From: Streptomyces sp. OR43
Lineage (GTDB): Bacteria > Actinomycetota > Actinomycetes > Streptomycetales > Streptomycetaceae
Assembly (NCBI RefSeq): GCF_008042275.1
Contig: NZ_RDBK01000043.1
Location: 1,366,548-1,430,547, forward strand
DNA: 64,000 nt
Direction: 5' to 3'
Position 1 is the stretch's first letter. Every line of letters begins with the position of its first letter. The notes under the pieces are model-generated. The model made no database searches, was not told the origin of the DNA, and saw nothing but the letters and a program-made list of their open reading frames with translations. Both the position numbers and the translations under genes were made by a program. Of this stretch, positions 25,426 to 34,292 are shown in pieces.

Positions 25426-26118
25426 ATGGAACTCAAGAACGCGGTCGCGATCGTCACCGGCGCCAACCGGGGCCTCGGGCGGCACCTCGCAGCCCAGCTC
25501 GTCGAGCGCGGCGCGAAGGTGTACGGCGCGGCCCGACGCCCCGAGACGGTCGACGTCCCGGGAGTCATCCCGCTGCGGCTGGACGTCACGGACGAGGAGT
25601 CGGTACGGGAGGCCGCCCGCATCGCGTCCGACGCGACGCTGCTGATCAACAACGCGGGCATCTCCACCGGCGCGACGCTGATCGGAGGCGACATCGACGA
25701 GGTGCGCGGGGAGATGGAGACCAACTTCTTCGGTCCGCTCGCCGCGACCCGCGCCTTCGCGCCCGTCATCGAGCGCAACGGTGGCGGCGCCGTACTCAAC
25801 GTCCTGTCCGCCCTGTCCTGGTTCCATCCGGCCGGCCTCGGCTCCTACGCGGCCTCCAAGGCCGCCGCCTGGGCCCTGAGCGACGCGACCCGCGAAGAGC
25901 TGGCACCGCGCGGGATCACCGTCTCGGCGCTGCACGTCGGCTACATGGACACCGACATGGCCGCCGCCGTGCCCGCCGATCAGAAGGTCGCCGCCGCCGA
26001 CGTGGCGGCCCAGGCCCTGACCGGCATCGAGACCGGTCTGCCCGAGATCCTCGCCGACGAGACCAGCCGCTACGTCAAGCAGAGCCTGTCCGCGGCACCC
26101 CAGCCGAACGCGGGCTGA
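25426..26118 (+). CDS. Short-chain dehydrogenase/reductase
   Basis: The start is ATG 25426 (CAGGAG upstream), giving 230 residues. 'VAIVTGANRGLGRHLA' is the NAD(P) Gly-rich motif, 'LLINNAGISTGATL' the NNAG motif, and 'SYAASKAAAWAL' the catalytic Tyr-x3-Lys, with Ser in 'NVLSALSW'. It is a classical SDR. The substrate is unknown. It is probably repressed by the divergent TetR protein. Confidence 0.88.
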   Translation: MELKNAVAIVTGANRGLGRHLAAQLVERGAKVYGAARRPETVDVPGVIPLRLDVTDEESVREAARIASDATLLINNAGISTGATLIGGDIDEVRGEMETNFFGPLAATRAFAPVIERNGGGAVLNVLSALSWFHPAGLGSYAASKAAAWALSDATREELAPRGITVSALHVGYMDTDMAAAVPADQKVAAADVAAQALTGIETGLPEILADETSRYVKQSLSAAPQPNAG

Positions 26119-26322
26119 CGCCCGCTCCTCCCCCGATGCGACGCGACACGACCGCCCGGCCCCCTGGCCCCTCCTCCCGGAAGGGTCGTGCGCGCATCGC
26201 GCATCGCACGTCACGGATCACCAGTTACTTCAGATACTTACCGATAAGGGAAGAAACAGTCCCTCGGAACGAACAGCTCTCCCGCCCCTCGCAGGCGGAA
26301 GACGGAACAGACGGAGACGACG

Positions 26323-27327
26323 ATGAAGGCCTTCATGGTCGAGAAGTACGGCGACGCGACCACGATGCGCGCCGCCGAGGTACCCGACCCTCAGGTGGGC
26401 CCCGACGACGTCCTGGTCAAGATCCACGCGGCGGGCGTCAACCCGTTGGACATCAGGATCCGCAACGGTGACTTCAAGTTGTTCATGCCCTACCGTCTCC
26501 CGCTCGTCCTGGGCAACGACCTCGCGGGGACCGTCGTCCGGGTCGGACCGTCCGTCACCCGCTTCACCGTGGGTGACGAGGTCTACGCCCGGCCCGACAA
26601 GGACCGCATCGGCACCTTCGCCGAACTCATCGCCGTCGACCAGCGCGACGTGGCGGCCAAGCCCGCGTCACTCACCATGAACGAGGCCGCCTCCCTTCCC
26701 CTGGTCGCGCTGACCGCGTGGCAGGCCCTGGTCGAGCGGGCCCACGTACAGCCGGGCCAGAAGGTCCTGGTCCATGCGGGCGCCGGCGGCCTCGGCTCCA
26801 TCGCCCTCCAGTTGGCCAAGGCGCTGGGCGCCCACGTGGCCACCACCGTCAGCACCGCCAAGGTCGGCCTCGCCGAGGAACTCGGCGCAGACGAGGTCAT
26901 CGACTACCGCACTCAGGACTTCAGCGAACTCCTCAGCGGCTACGACGTCGTCCTGGACAGCCTCGGCGGCGAGAACCTCGCCACATCCCTGCGCATCCTC
27001 AAGCCCGGCGGCCGGGCCATCTCCGTCGCCGGCCCGCCCGACCCGGAATTCGCCCGCGAGCTCGGCGCGAACCCGGTCCTCCGCCTGGCCATGACCGCGA
27101 TCAGCTTCAGGACCCGACGTCAGGCCAAGCGCCTCGGCGTGACGTACTCCTTCCTGTTCATGAAGGCCAGCGGCGACCAGCTCCGCGAACTCACCCCCCT
27201 CATCGACACCGGGAAGATCCACCCCGTCGTCGACCGCGTCTTCCCCTTCGATCAGACCCTCCAGGCCATGGAGTACGTCGAAAAGGGACGGGCCAAGGCC
27301 GGCAAGGTCGTCGTCACCATGATGTGA
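26323..27327 (+). CDS. Zinc-independent quinone oxidoreductase-like NADP-dependent oxidoreductase
   Basis: The 334-residue protein starts 'MKAFMVEKYGDATTMRAAEVPDP' and has the MDR fold: 'GVNPLDIRIRNGDF', 'GNDLAGTVVRVGP', NADP motif 'HAGAGGLGSIALQLAKALGA' and 'YDVVLDSLGGENLATSL'. It lacks the structural zinc Cys cluster, placing it with quinone oxidoreductases. The 204-base leader upstream contains the partly symmetric 'ACTTACCGATAAG' and a good AGACGGAGACGACG region before the ATG. It is probably in the same detoxification block as the SDR and the next hydrolase. Confidence 0.87.
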   Translation: MKAFMVEKYGDATTMRAAEVPDPQVGPDDVLVKIHAAGVNPLDIRIRNGDFKLFMPYRLPLVLGNDLAGTVVRVGPSVTRFTVGDEVYARPDKDRIGTFAELIAVDQRDVAAKPASLTMNEAASLPLVALTAWQALVERAHVQPGQKVLVHAGAGGLGSIALQLAKALGAHVATTVSTAKVGLAEELGADEVIDYRTQDFSELLSGYDVVLDSLGGENLATSLRILKPGGRAISVAGPPDPEFARELGANPVLRLAMTAISFRTRRQAKRLGVTYSFLFMKASGDQLRELTPLIDTGKIHPVVDRVFPFDQTLQAMEYVEKGRAKAGKVVVTMM

Positions 27328-27408
27328 GCGCGGGCGCAGGCCCAGCCGGACGCAGAAGGGCAGCCCTCACGACGAGGAGCCCTCACCCCCACACACCAGG
27401 ACCCGGCC

Positions 27409-28278
27409 ATGACCGCATCGTCCAACTCCCCCGCACCCGCCCCGTCGTCGTCCAGGAACGCGCCGACCCGCTCCGTGTCCGTGCAGGGCGTCGACTTCGC
27501 CTACCGGCAGCACGGTCCGGACGACGGCGTACCGCTGATCCTGCTCAACCACCTGTCCGCGGTCCTGGACAACTGGGATCCGCGGGTGGTCGAAGGACTC
27601 GCCGCCCGGCGCCGCGTGATCACCTACGACAACCGCGGCGTCGGCGCGTCGGGCGGCTCCACACCCGACACGGTCGAGGCGATGGCCCGCGACACCGTGC
27701 TGTTCGTCCGGGCCCTCGGGTTCGAGCAGGTCGACCTGCTCGGCCTGTCGATGGGCGGCTTCGTCGCCCAGGTCATCGCGGCAGAGGAACCCGCTCTCGT
27801 ACGCAAGGTCATTCTCGCGGGCACCGGCCCCGCCGGCGGACCCGGCATCGACAAGGTCACGTCCGTCACCGTCCGGGACATGCTGAAGGCCGCCCTGCGG
27901 CTCAAGGACCCGAAGCACTACCTCTTCTTCCCCCCGACCGAGGGCGGCCAACGGGCGGCTCGCGCGTTCCTGGCGCGGCTGAAGGAGCGCACGGACGACC
28001 GCGACAAGGCGATCTCGGTGCCGTCGTTCCTTGCCCAGCTGAAGGCCATCAAACGCTGGGGCCGCGCGGTACCGCAGGACCTGTCGCGCATCCGGCAGCC
28101 GGTCCTGGTGGCCAACGGTGAGAGCGACCGGATGGTCCCGAGCGTCAACACCCTCGACCTGGCGGCCCGGCTGCCCCGCGCCGAACTCATCCCGCTCTAC
28201 CCCGATGCCGGACACGTCGGGATCTTCCAGTGCCACGAGGCGTTCGTCCCGCGGGCCCTGGAGTTCCTCGCTTCCTAA
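27409..28278 (+). CDS. Alpha/beta hydrolase
   Basis: The 289-residue protein has 'PLILLNHLSAVLDNWDPRVVEGLAARRRVITYDNRGVGAS', the nucleophile elbow 'GLSMGGFVAQV', and a C-terminal 'YPDAGHVGIFQCHEAF' supplying His. The acid is likely in 'GESDRMVPS'. An Ala/Pro/Ser-rich N-terminus of about 25 residues precedes the fold. It follows the oxidoreductase by 81 bases on the same strand and is likely cotranscribed. Confidence 0.85.
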   Translation: MTASSNSPAPAPSSSRNAPTRSVSVQGVDFAYRQHGPDDGVPLILLNHLSAVLDNWDPRVVEGLAARRRVITYDNRGVGASGGSTPDTVEAMARDTVLFVRALGFEQVDLLGLSMGGFVAQVIAAEEPALVRKVILAGTGPAGGPGIDKVTSVTVRDMLKAALRLKDPKHYLFFPPTEGGQRAARAFLARLKERTDDRDKAISVPSFLAQLKAIKRWGRAVPQDLSRIRQPVLVANGESDRMVPSVNTLDLAARLPRAELIPLYPDAGHVGIFQCHEAFVPRALEFLAS

Positions 28279-28390
28279 GGCCCGTCGTCCGGAGAGGAAC
28301 CGGCCCTCAGGCCGGTCCGGGGAACAGTCCGGAACCGCAGGGTACGGCCACGGCCACGGGCCGAGCCTGAACACAAGCAGGGGCGGGGCG

Positions 28391-28558
28391 CATCACGGGA
28401 AGCAGATCGGTGGCGTAGTGCGCGTGGACCGGGAGCCGGGTGAGGAGGCCGAGCATCCCGATCAGCAGGGCCAGCCCCAGGAGCAGGACGTTGCGGTCGC
28501 CGAACCGTGCGCTCAGCCGGGCCGAGATCCCGAGCGACACCGCGCCGATGACCGCGGC
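28391..28558 (-). pseudogene. Internal fragment of an MFS transporter gene
   Basis: The minus-strand frame reads 'GAVSLGISARLSARFGDRN', then 'LLLGLALLIGMLGLLTRLPV' and 'YATDLLPVM', the conserved loop and following helix of DHA2-type drug:H+ antiporters. About 55 codons survive with unrelated sequence on both sides. It overlaps the start of the next gene by a few bases. Confidence 0.55.
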
Positions 28559-29024
28559 CCCCGGCACCGGCCCCGCCCCGCGCGCACTCACCGAAGCGGA
28601 ACTGTCCCGGCTGCTCGCGGAGCAGCAGTTCGGCGTCCTCGCGAGCGTGCGGCGCACCGGACACCCCCACCTGACGACGGTGCTGTACGCCTGGGACGCC
28701 GGAGAGCGCGTGGTACGGATCTCCAGCACCGCCGACCGCCTCAAGCCGCGTCAGTTGCGCACCGATCCGCACGCGGCGCTGCATGTGCGCGGCCAGGACG
28801 TGTTCTCGTTCGCGGTCGCCGAGGGCGAGGCGGAGGTGTCCGTGCCGGCGGCCGTGCCCGGTGACGCGGTCAGCCGCGAACTCCTGTCCCTGACAGCCGG
28901 TTTCGATGACCCGGCCGAGGAGACGGCCTTCCTGGCGCAGATGGTCGCGGACCGGCGCGTGGTGATCCGGATCCGGGTCTCGCGGCTGTACGGAACGGCG
29001 CTCGACATCCCCGCCGCGGACTGA
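28548..29024 (+). CDS. Pyridoxamine 5'-phosphate oxidase-like (F420/flavin) protein
   Basis: I chose ATG 28548; it has only a weak purine stretch and lies at the edge of the MFS remnant, so the start could be later. The 158-residue core 'LAEQQFGVLASVRRTGHPHLTTVLYAWDAGERVVRISSTADRLKPRQLRTDPHAALHV' is the split-barrel of PPOX-class TIGR03618-like proteins, which in actinobacteria mostly bind F420 or FMN and reduce or oxidise small aromatics. No partner is evident nearby. Confidence 0.78.
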   Translation: MTAAPGTGPAPRALTEAELSRLLAEQQFGVLASVRRTGHPHLTTVLYAWDAGERVVRISSTADRLKPRQLRTDPHAALHVRGQDVFSFAVAEGEAEVSVPAAVPGDAVSRELLSLTAGFDDPAEETAFLAQMVADRRVVIRIRVSRLYGTALDIPAAD

Positions 29025-29088
29025 ACGCAGGCGGCGACGGTCCACCGGGGCCATGTGCGCGACAAGCGGACGCTCTAGGATCCCGCCC

Positions 29089-29607
29089 ATGGCTACCGAC
29101 CCCGGCTACACCTGCTCCCGCTGCGGCGAACACCACACGGAACTCCCGATGGGGTACTCGACCATGGCGCCCGACGTCTGGGACGCGAGCTTGGAGAGCG
29201 ACCCCGACAGCATGCTCTCGACGGACCAGTGCATCGTCAGACACGAGCACTACTTCATCAAGGGCCTGATCGAGATACCCGTGACCGGCAGCCCGGAGCC
29301 GTTCTCCTGGGGCGTCTGGGTGTCCTTGAGCCGGGAGAACTTCGCCCGCGCCCTCGATGTGTGGGAGACCCCGGGCCGGGAGTCCGAGAAGCCGTACTTC
29401 GGCTGGCTCACCACCGAGTTGGGGCTCTACACCCCCCGTACGACCAACCTCAAGACCAACGCGCACACCCGCCCGATCGGCCGGCGCCCGCTCATCGAGC
29501 TGGAGCCCACCGATCACCCGCTGGCCGTGGAACAGCGCACCGGCATCACGCTCGACCGGGTCCGCGAGATAGCCGAGGCGGTCCAGCACGCCGAGGACAG
29601 CCGATAG
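29089..29607 (+). CDS. DUF2199 protein with N-terminal Cys pair
   Basis: The 172-residue protein starts 'MATDPGYTCSRCGEHHTELP', with a CxxC and two His that could bind zinc, and continues with 'HYFIKGLIEIPVTGSPEPFSWGVWVSLS' and 'TRPIGRRPLIELEPTDHPLAVEQRTGI', diagnostic of DUF2199. Function is unknown. It is convergent with the TetR gene at 29.6 kb. Confidence 0.82.
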   Translation: MATDPGYTCSRCGEHHTELPMGYSTMAPDVWDASLESDPDSMLSTDQCIVRHEHYFIKGLIEIPVTGSPEPFSWGVWVSLSRENFARALDVWETPGRESEKPYFGWLTTELGLYTPRTTNLKTNAHTRPIGRRPLIELEPTDHPLAVEQRTGITLDRVREIAEAVQHAEDSR

Positions 29608-29638
29608 GGCAGGGCACAGAGCCGGGAATCAGCCGGGA

Positions 29639-30322
29639 TCAGCCCTCCAGCCCCGACCGCAGTTGCACGAAGCCCGTCTCGGCGGCCTCGACCGCTTCCG
29701 CGTACACCTGGTCCGCGCTCCGGCCCTCGCTGATGCGCTGCCAGTTCTCCAGGGACAGGATGCGCAGGACCGCGATGATCTGGCCCGCGGCCAGCCGGTC
29801 CGCCGCCCTGCTGCCCAGGGCGCGGGCGAGAGCGGCCTCGGAGCGGCTCTGGTACCCGTAGAGCCGGGCCACCAGGGACGGCGTCCCGTAGAGCAGCCGG
29901 TGGAACGCCAGCACCTGCGGTACGTCGCACAGGCCCGTGACCGGGTCGCGGCGCTCCAGACCGTCCAGGTAGTGGCGCCGCAGCGCGTCCAGCGGGGACT
30001 CGCCCTCCGCACGGCCGGCGACGACCCGCGCGGACTCGTCCTCGTGGTCGGCGAACCTGTGGAGGGCCAGGTCCTCCTTGGCCGGGAAGTAGCGGAACAG
30101 CGTCGGCTTGGAGATGTCGGCCGCGGCCGCGATCTCCGCCACCGAGACCTTGTCGAAGCCACGCTCCAGGAACAACGCGATGGCGGCGTCGGAGACGGCC
30201 TGATACGTCAGCTGCTTCTTCCGCTCCCGCAGGCTCATCGGCGCGGCCGCGTCCCCGCCCTCCGCCGTGTCCGCCGCGTCGGCTGCCGTCCGGGGGCCGG
30301 GCTTCTCTCCGCTCATGACCAT
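29639..30322 (-). CDS. TetR-family regulator
   Basis: The 227-residue protein starts at ATG 30322 (GGAGG eleven bases upstream; a second ATG is six bases later). After an Ala/Asp-rich tail of about 30 residues, the HTH 'RKKQLTYQAVSDAAIALFLERGFDKVSVAEIAAAADISKPTLFRYFPAKEDLAL' is clear. C-terminal helices contain 'ALARALGSRAADRLAAGQIIAVLRIL'. No divergent target is next to it; the neighbour upstream is another TetR gene on the same strand. Confidence 0.86.
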   Translation of the reverse strand: MVMSGEKPGPRTAADAADTAEGGDAAAPMSLRERKKQLTYQAVSDAAIALFLERGFDKVSVAEIAAAADISKPTLFRYFPAKEDLALHRFADHEDESARVVAGRAEGESPLDALRRHYLDGLERRDPVTGLCDVPQVLAFHRLLYGTPSLVARLYGYQSRSEAALARALGSRAADRLAAGQIIAVLRILSLENWQRISEGRSADQVYAEAVEAAETGFVQLRSGLEG

Positions 30323-30358
30323 GAAGCGTAACGCCTCCGACCTCAAGCGAACTTGACG

Positions 30359-31171
30359 TCAGCAGCCGTCCGGCCCCGCCCCGGAGGCATCCGTTCCGCG
30401 CTCCCGCGCACGCGAGGCGATCAGTACGCCGATGCCGTCCAGCACCCGTTCGAGACCGAACGTGAACTCCTGGTCGGGCTCGTCCGGCCCCCAGATGCCC
30501 TCGGTGGCCATCAGCCGGGAGAGCGCGGGATGACGCACGGGGTCGACCAGCCGGCCCAACGTACGGGCGTAGCCCTCCATGACCTCCGCCTCCGATACGC
30601 CGCGGGCCTCGACGGCCGCGTCGAGATCACCCATCAGCAGCGCCTCGTTCCGCACGAAACCACTGACCAGAAGGATGACGGAGACCTCCTCACCCGCGTC
30701 CAGACCGGCGCCCGCGAGGGCCTGAAGGCCCTGTTCCCACCAGGCGACCGAGTTCGGGCTGGCGGGCGGGCCGGAGATGGGGATGCGGAGCATCCAGAGG
30801 TTGGCGTGGTAGACCCGGCGCATCGCCCCGGCCCACTGCCTGAGTGCCTCGCGCCAGCCCGCCCTCTCCTCCAGGGCGGGCAGCGGAGGCGGCGGGCCCA
30901 TGGCCGCCTCCTGCATGAGCACGTAGAGCTCGTCCTTGGCGGCGACGTACCGGTAGAGCGACATCGTCGAGGCGCCGAGGTCCTTGGCGACCCGCCCCAT
31001 CGACACCGCGCCGAGCCCCTCGGACGCCGCGACCGCGACTGCCGCGTCCACGATGCGCCCCAGGCTCAGCCCGGGCTTGGGCCCCTTCACCGGGCGCGCC
31101 CGCAGCCCCCAGGCGGCCTCGATGCTGGCCGGCAGGCCCGTACCGCCCGGCGAACCGTTCTCCTGCGTCAC
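30359..31171 (-). CDS. TetR-family regulator of the adjacent ABC exporter
   Basis: GTG 31171 has AAGGGAAGG nine bases upstream, so I shortened the frame by nine codons to 270 residues. The HTH 'SLGRIVDAAVAVAASEGLGAVSMGRVAKDLGASTMSLYRYVAAKDELYVLM' is followed by a TetR_C domain with 'NPNLWML'-like 'YHANLWMLRIPISGPPASPNSVAWWEQGL'. It is divergent from an ABC transporter over 86 bases with strong palindromes, so it is the likely local repressor of the exporter. Confidence 0.88.
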   Translation of the reverse strand: MTQENGSPGGTGLPASIEAAWGLRARPVKGPKPGLSLGRIVDAAVAVAASEGLGAVSMGRVAKDLGASTMSLYRYVAAKDELYVLMQEAAMGPPPPLPALEERAGWREALRQWAGAMRRVYHANLWMLRIPISGPPASPNSVAWWEQGLQALAGAGLDAGEEVSVILLVSGFVRNEALLMGDLDAAVEARGVSEAEVMEGYARTLGRLVDPVRHPALSRLMATEGIWGPDEPDQEFTFGLERVLDGIGVLIASRARERGTDASGAGPDGC

Positions 31172-31203
31172 CTGAACCCACCTTCCCTTGACGCCCATCC
31201 TAG

Positions 31204-31247
31204 TTATGCGTAACCCTTACACAACAACGCGTATGTCATACGCATAA
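31204..31247. promoter_or_regulatory. Nested palindromes, probable TetR operator of the ABC exporter
   Basis: GCGTATGTCATACGC (31229-31243) is a perfect palindrome. A wider pair, TTATGCGTA (31204-31212) and TACGCATAA (31239-31247), is also symmetric. The right arm ends 11 bases before the ATG of the ABC ATPase, so binding would block both promoters. Confidence 0.7.
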
Positions 31248-31257
31248 GGGGGAGTCC

Positions 31258-32211
31258 ATGCCGTCACCCGCCATGATCGAGGCCGTCGGCCTCACCAAGT
31301 CGTACGGAAAACCCGCGCGACCCGTCCTGGACGGCATCGACCTGCGGGTCGACCGCTCCACCGTCGCCGCGCTGCTCGGCCCGAACGGTGCGGGCAAGAC
31401 CACCGCCGTACGCATCCTGGCCACGCTCACCACCGCCGACAGCGGCACGGCCCGCGTCGCCGGGTACGACGTCGTCGCCGACCGGAGCCGGGTACGCCGC
31501 TCGATCAGCCTGACCGGGCAGTACGCCGCCGTGGACGAGGGCCAGACCGGCGAGGAGAACCTGCGCATGATGGCCCGGCTGGCCGGCCGCTCCCGCAGGG
31601 ACGCGCACCGCCGCGCCGCCGGACTCCTCGACCGCTTCGGCCTGTCCGACGCCGCCCGCCGACCGGTCCGCACGTACTCCGGCGGCATGCGGCGCAGGCT
31701 CGACCTGGCGGCCGGTCTGGTCGGCAGCCCGCAGCCGGAGGTCTTCTTCCTGGACGAGCCGACGACCGGCCTCGACCCCCGCAGCCGTCAGGAACTCTGG
31801 CAGGTCGTCCGCGAACTGGCCGCCGACGGAGCCACGGTCCTGCTCACCACCCAGTACCTGGAGGAGGCCGACCGGCTGGCCGACCGCATCGCCGTCATCG
31901 ACCGGGGCCGGAAGGTCGCCGAGGGCACCGCGGACTCGCTGAAGTCACGCGTCGCGGGACACCGCCTCGACGTGGTCCTGGCCGACCGGGCGGCCTACCT
32001 CCGCCTCACCCACCGTGCGGTTCACCACGCACCCGCGACGCTCACCCTCGGCCTGCCGACGGACGGCTCGGCGGCCCATGTCCGGGCGCTGCTCGACGAG
32101 ATCGACCCGGCCGGGACGGCGATCGAACGGTTCTCCCTGCACAGCGCCACGCTCGACGACGTCTTCCTGGCCCTGACCACGACGAAGGAGACCCGGACCG
32201 CCCATGTCTGA
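31258..32211 (+). CDS. ABC transporter ATP-binding subunit (DrrA-like)
   Basis: The 317-residue protein contains Walker A 'LLGPNGAGKTTAVRILATL', the Q-loop 'ISLTGQYAAVDEGQTGEENL', signature 'YSGGMRRRLDLAAGLVG', Walker B 'EVFFLDEPTTGLDPRSRQELW' and the H-loop 'LLTTQYLEEADRLADRIAV'. The C-terminal extension is of the DrrA drug-export type. The gene overlaps the permease gene by 8 bases, so the two are coupled. GGGGGAG precedes the ATG. Confidence 0.92.
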   Translation: MPSPAMIEAVGLTKSYGKPARPVLDGIDLRVDRSTVAALLGPNGAGKTTAVRILATLTTADSGTARVAGYDVVADRSRVRRSISLTGQYAAVDEGQTGEENLRMMARLAGRSRRDAHRRAAGLLDRFGLSDAARRPVRTYSGGMRRRLDLAAGLVGSPQPEVFFLDEPTTGLDPRSRQELWQVVRELAADGATVLLTTQYLEEADRLADRIAVIDRGRKVAEGTADSLKSRVAGHRLDVVLADRAAYLRLTHRAVHHAPATLTLGLPTDGSAAHVRALLDEIDPAGTAIERFSLHSATLDDVFLALTTTKETRTAHV

Positions 32212-32980
32212 AACCCTCACCGCGCCCCTCGCCCGCGCCGGCACCATGGCGGGCCGCTCACTGCGGATCAGCCGGCGCAACACCGACGCGCTCATCACGT
32301 CCCTCATGCTGCCCGTCCTGCTGATGCTGATCTTCGTCTACTTCTTCGGCGGCGCGATCGACACCGGCGTCCCCCACTCCTCGTACGTCACCTACGTCGT
32401 CCCTGGCGTCCTTCTCCTGTGCGCGGGCTTCGGCTCCGCGAGCACCGCCGTGGCGGTCAGCGAGGACATGAAGAACGGCATCATCGACCGCTTCCGCTCC
32501 CTGGACATCGGCGGCGCCGCCATCCTGGCCGGCCATGTCGCCGCGAGCACGGCGCGCAATCTGGTCTCCACCACGGTGGTCCTGGCTATCGCCCTCCTGA
32601 TCGGCTTCCGCCCCACCGCCACCCCCACCGGCTGGCTCACCGCGCTCGCCGTCCTGCTCGCCTACATCGTCGCGCTGTCCTGGCTGTCCGCGGCGATCGG
32701 TCTGCTCGCCAAGACCCCGGAGGCCGCGGGCGGATTCACCTTCCTGATGTCCTTCCTGCCCTACCCGAGCAGCGCCTTCGTCCCGGTCGACTCCATGCCC
32801 TCCTGGCTGCACGGCTTCGCCGACCACCAGCCGGTCACCCCGGCCATCGAGTCCCTCCGGGCCCTGCTCCTGAACCAGCCTGCGGGCAACACCCCCTGGA
32901 TCGCGCTGACCTGGGCCGGAGGGCTGCTGCTGGTGGCGATCGGACTGTCGGGGGTGCTGTTCAGGGTGCGGACGCGGTGA
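32204..32980 (+). CDS. ABC-2 type transporter permease (DrrB-like)
   Basis: The 258-residue protein has six hydrophobic segments, for example 'ALITSLMLPVLLMLIFVYFFGGAID', 'YVVPGVLLLCAGFGSASTAVAVSEDMKNGIIDRFRSLD' with the EDM...G..DR..SLP-like motif typical of daunorubicin-type permeases, and 'PVTPAIESLRALLLNQP'. With the ATPase it should export a hydrophobic compound, controlled by the divergent TetR protein. Confidence 0.9.
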   Translation: MSETLTAPLARAGTMAGRSLRISRRNTDALITSLMLPVLLMLIFVYFFGGAIDTGVPHSSYVTYVVPGVLLLCAGFGSASTAVAVSEDMKNGIIDRFRSLDIGGAAILAGHVAASTARNLVSTTVVLAIALLIGFRPTATPTGWLTALAVLLAYIVALSWLSAAIGLLAKTPEAAGGFTFLMSFLPYPSSAFVPVDSMPSWLHGFADHQPVTPAIESLRALLLNQPAGNTPWIALTWAGGLLLVAIGLSGVLFRVRTR

Positions 32981-33000
32981 GGGCGGGGGCGGCGCGGCGC

Positions 33001-34245
33001 TCAGGACGTGGCCGTGGTGGCGGAGGACGGATGGGCGCGGAGCCACCGCGCGTAGGCGGCCGCCACCTCCTCCGCGGTGGGCTCGGCCCTCAGCCCCAGG
33101 GGGCGGCGCGCCGCCCCCAGCACACCCTTGATACGCGAGGCCAGCTGCGGCAGCTGCCGCCGAGCCGCCTCCTCCGTGAGCCCGTGAAGGCCCAGCGCGG
33201 CTCTGATCACATCTGTATAGACGGACTGCGCCCGCTTGTAGGCGCGAAGCACGGGAAGATCCGTGCGCCAGCCCCAGGAACTGCCGGGCCTGGCGCTCTC
33301 GACCGCCCTGCACCACATGGTGATGATCCGCACCTGTTCCTCGGGCGGATAGTGCATCAGGTGGAGGTGGGTTGCCAGGTCGTAGAGCGGATCGCCGACC
33401 ATGGCCAGCTCCCAGTCGATCGTCCACAGGTCGTCACGGGCGTCCACGACGAAGTTCTCCCGATGCAGATCGCCGTGGAGCAGCGCGAACGGGCGCGGCA
33501 CCAGGGCCTCGGCCGCCGCCCGGAGACCGTCGAGGGCGCCGCCGGGTATGCCCAGGTCCCGGAAGAGCGAGCGGTAGCGCGGCAGGTGCCGTTGATAGAT
33601 GTGGACGTCGGTGAAGTCGATCAGACGGCCGAGAAAGGCTGCTGAGTCGTCCTTCCACCCCGCGAGAAAGCCTCCTGTCGCCAGACCCACCGATGCGACA
33701 ACCGCCTCCGGCCGCACCGAGACGAGTTCACGGAACAGAACGCCGAGCTGACCGGCGTGACGCTCCGACAACGCCCACTCGGGAGGGCAGGCCTCACCAA
33801 GCGTCCGCCCCTCGACAAAGGTGTAGAGGGAGACGGCCTCCCGGTCGATCACTGCGGGAATGCGCGTGATGCTTCCCTGCAGGGCCCGGACCAGCGCTTT
33901 CTCCGAGGCGAACACGCGCAGATCGAACCAGAGCAGACCTGCTCGCGGATCCCGGCACTTCCACCAGGTCTGCCGGCCCGAGCCGTCGGCCGCCGGCAGC
34001 GGAAAGGCGTACGTCTCGTGGTGGTAGCCCTTGAGCGGGCCCACCAGGAGTGCCTCGTCGGACACGAGCGCGGCCGCACGCCGCCGAGCGGCGGACTGCC
34101 GCACATCCCCCCGCCCTACGGGCGGCACCACGTCACCGGGCAGACGGTCCCGCGTCACCGTCGCCCCCGGCCGAAGGCTCCCGGCACGAAGGGTGGGCGC
34201 TGTACCGGTCGCCGGCCGTGGACCATCGAGGATCGGTTCCGGCAT
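33001..34245 (-). CDS. Phosphotransferase-family small-molecule kinase
   Basis: The 414-residue protein has 'GPLKGYHHETYAFPL' at the start of the kinase lobe, 'VSLYTFVEGRTLGE' as hinge, the catalytic 'ALLHGDLHRENFVVDARDDLWTIDWELAMVGDPLYDLATHLHLMHY', and a long helical C-terminus. HGDLHxxN and IDWE are intact, so it should be active. It is downstream of the HAD and GntR genes on one strand (47 bases from the HAD gene), which suggests a phosphorylation/dephosphorylation pair under GntR control. Whether it acts on an aminoglycoside, choline-like or other alcohol is unknown. Confidence 0.82.
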   Translation of the reverse strand: MPEPILDGPRPATGTAPTLRAGSLRPGATVTRDRLPGDVVPPVGRGDVRQSAARRRAAALVSDEALLVGPLKGYHHETYAFPLPAADGSGRQTWWKCRDPRAGLLWFDLRVFASEKALVRALQGSITRIPAVIDREAVSLYTFVEGRTLGEACPPEWALSERHAGQLGVLFRELVSVRPEAVVASVGLATGGFLAGWKDDSAAFLGRLIDFTDVHIYQRHLPRYRSLFRDLGIPGGALDGLRAAAEALVPRPFALLHGDLHRENFVVDARDDLWTIDWELAMVGDPLYDLATHLHLMHYPPEEQVRIITMWCRAVESARPGSSWGWRTDLPVLRAYKRAQSVYTDVIRAALGLHGLTEEAARRQLPQLASRIKGVLGAARRPLGLRAEPTAEEVAAAYARWLRAHPSSATTATS

Positions 34246-34292
34246 CCCCCCGCGTTGAGATCCATACAGGGACGGTACAACTACCCGTCACA

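Noticed and set aside
33001..34245. Second antibiotic phosphotransferase
   Set aside because: The kinase motifs are intact, but the context (HAD phosphatase, GntR) points to metabolism; no substrate evidence.
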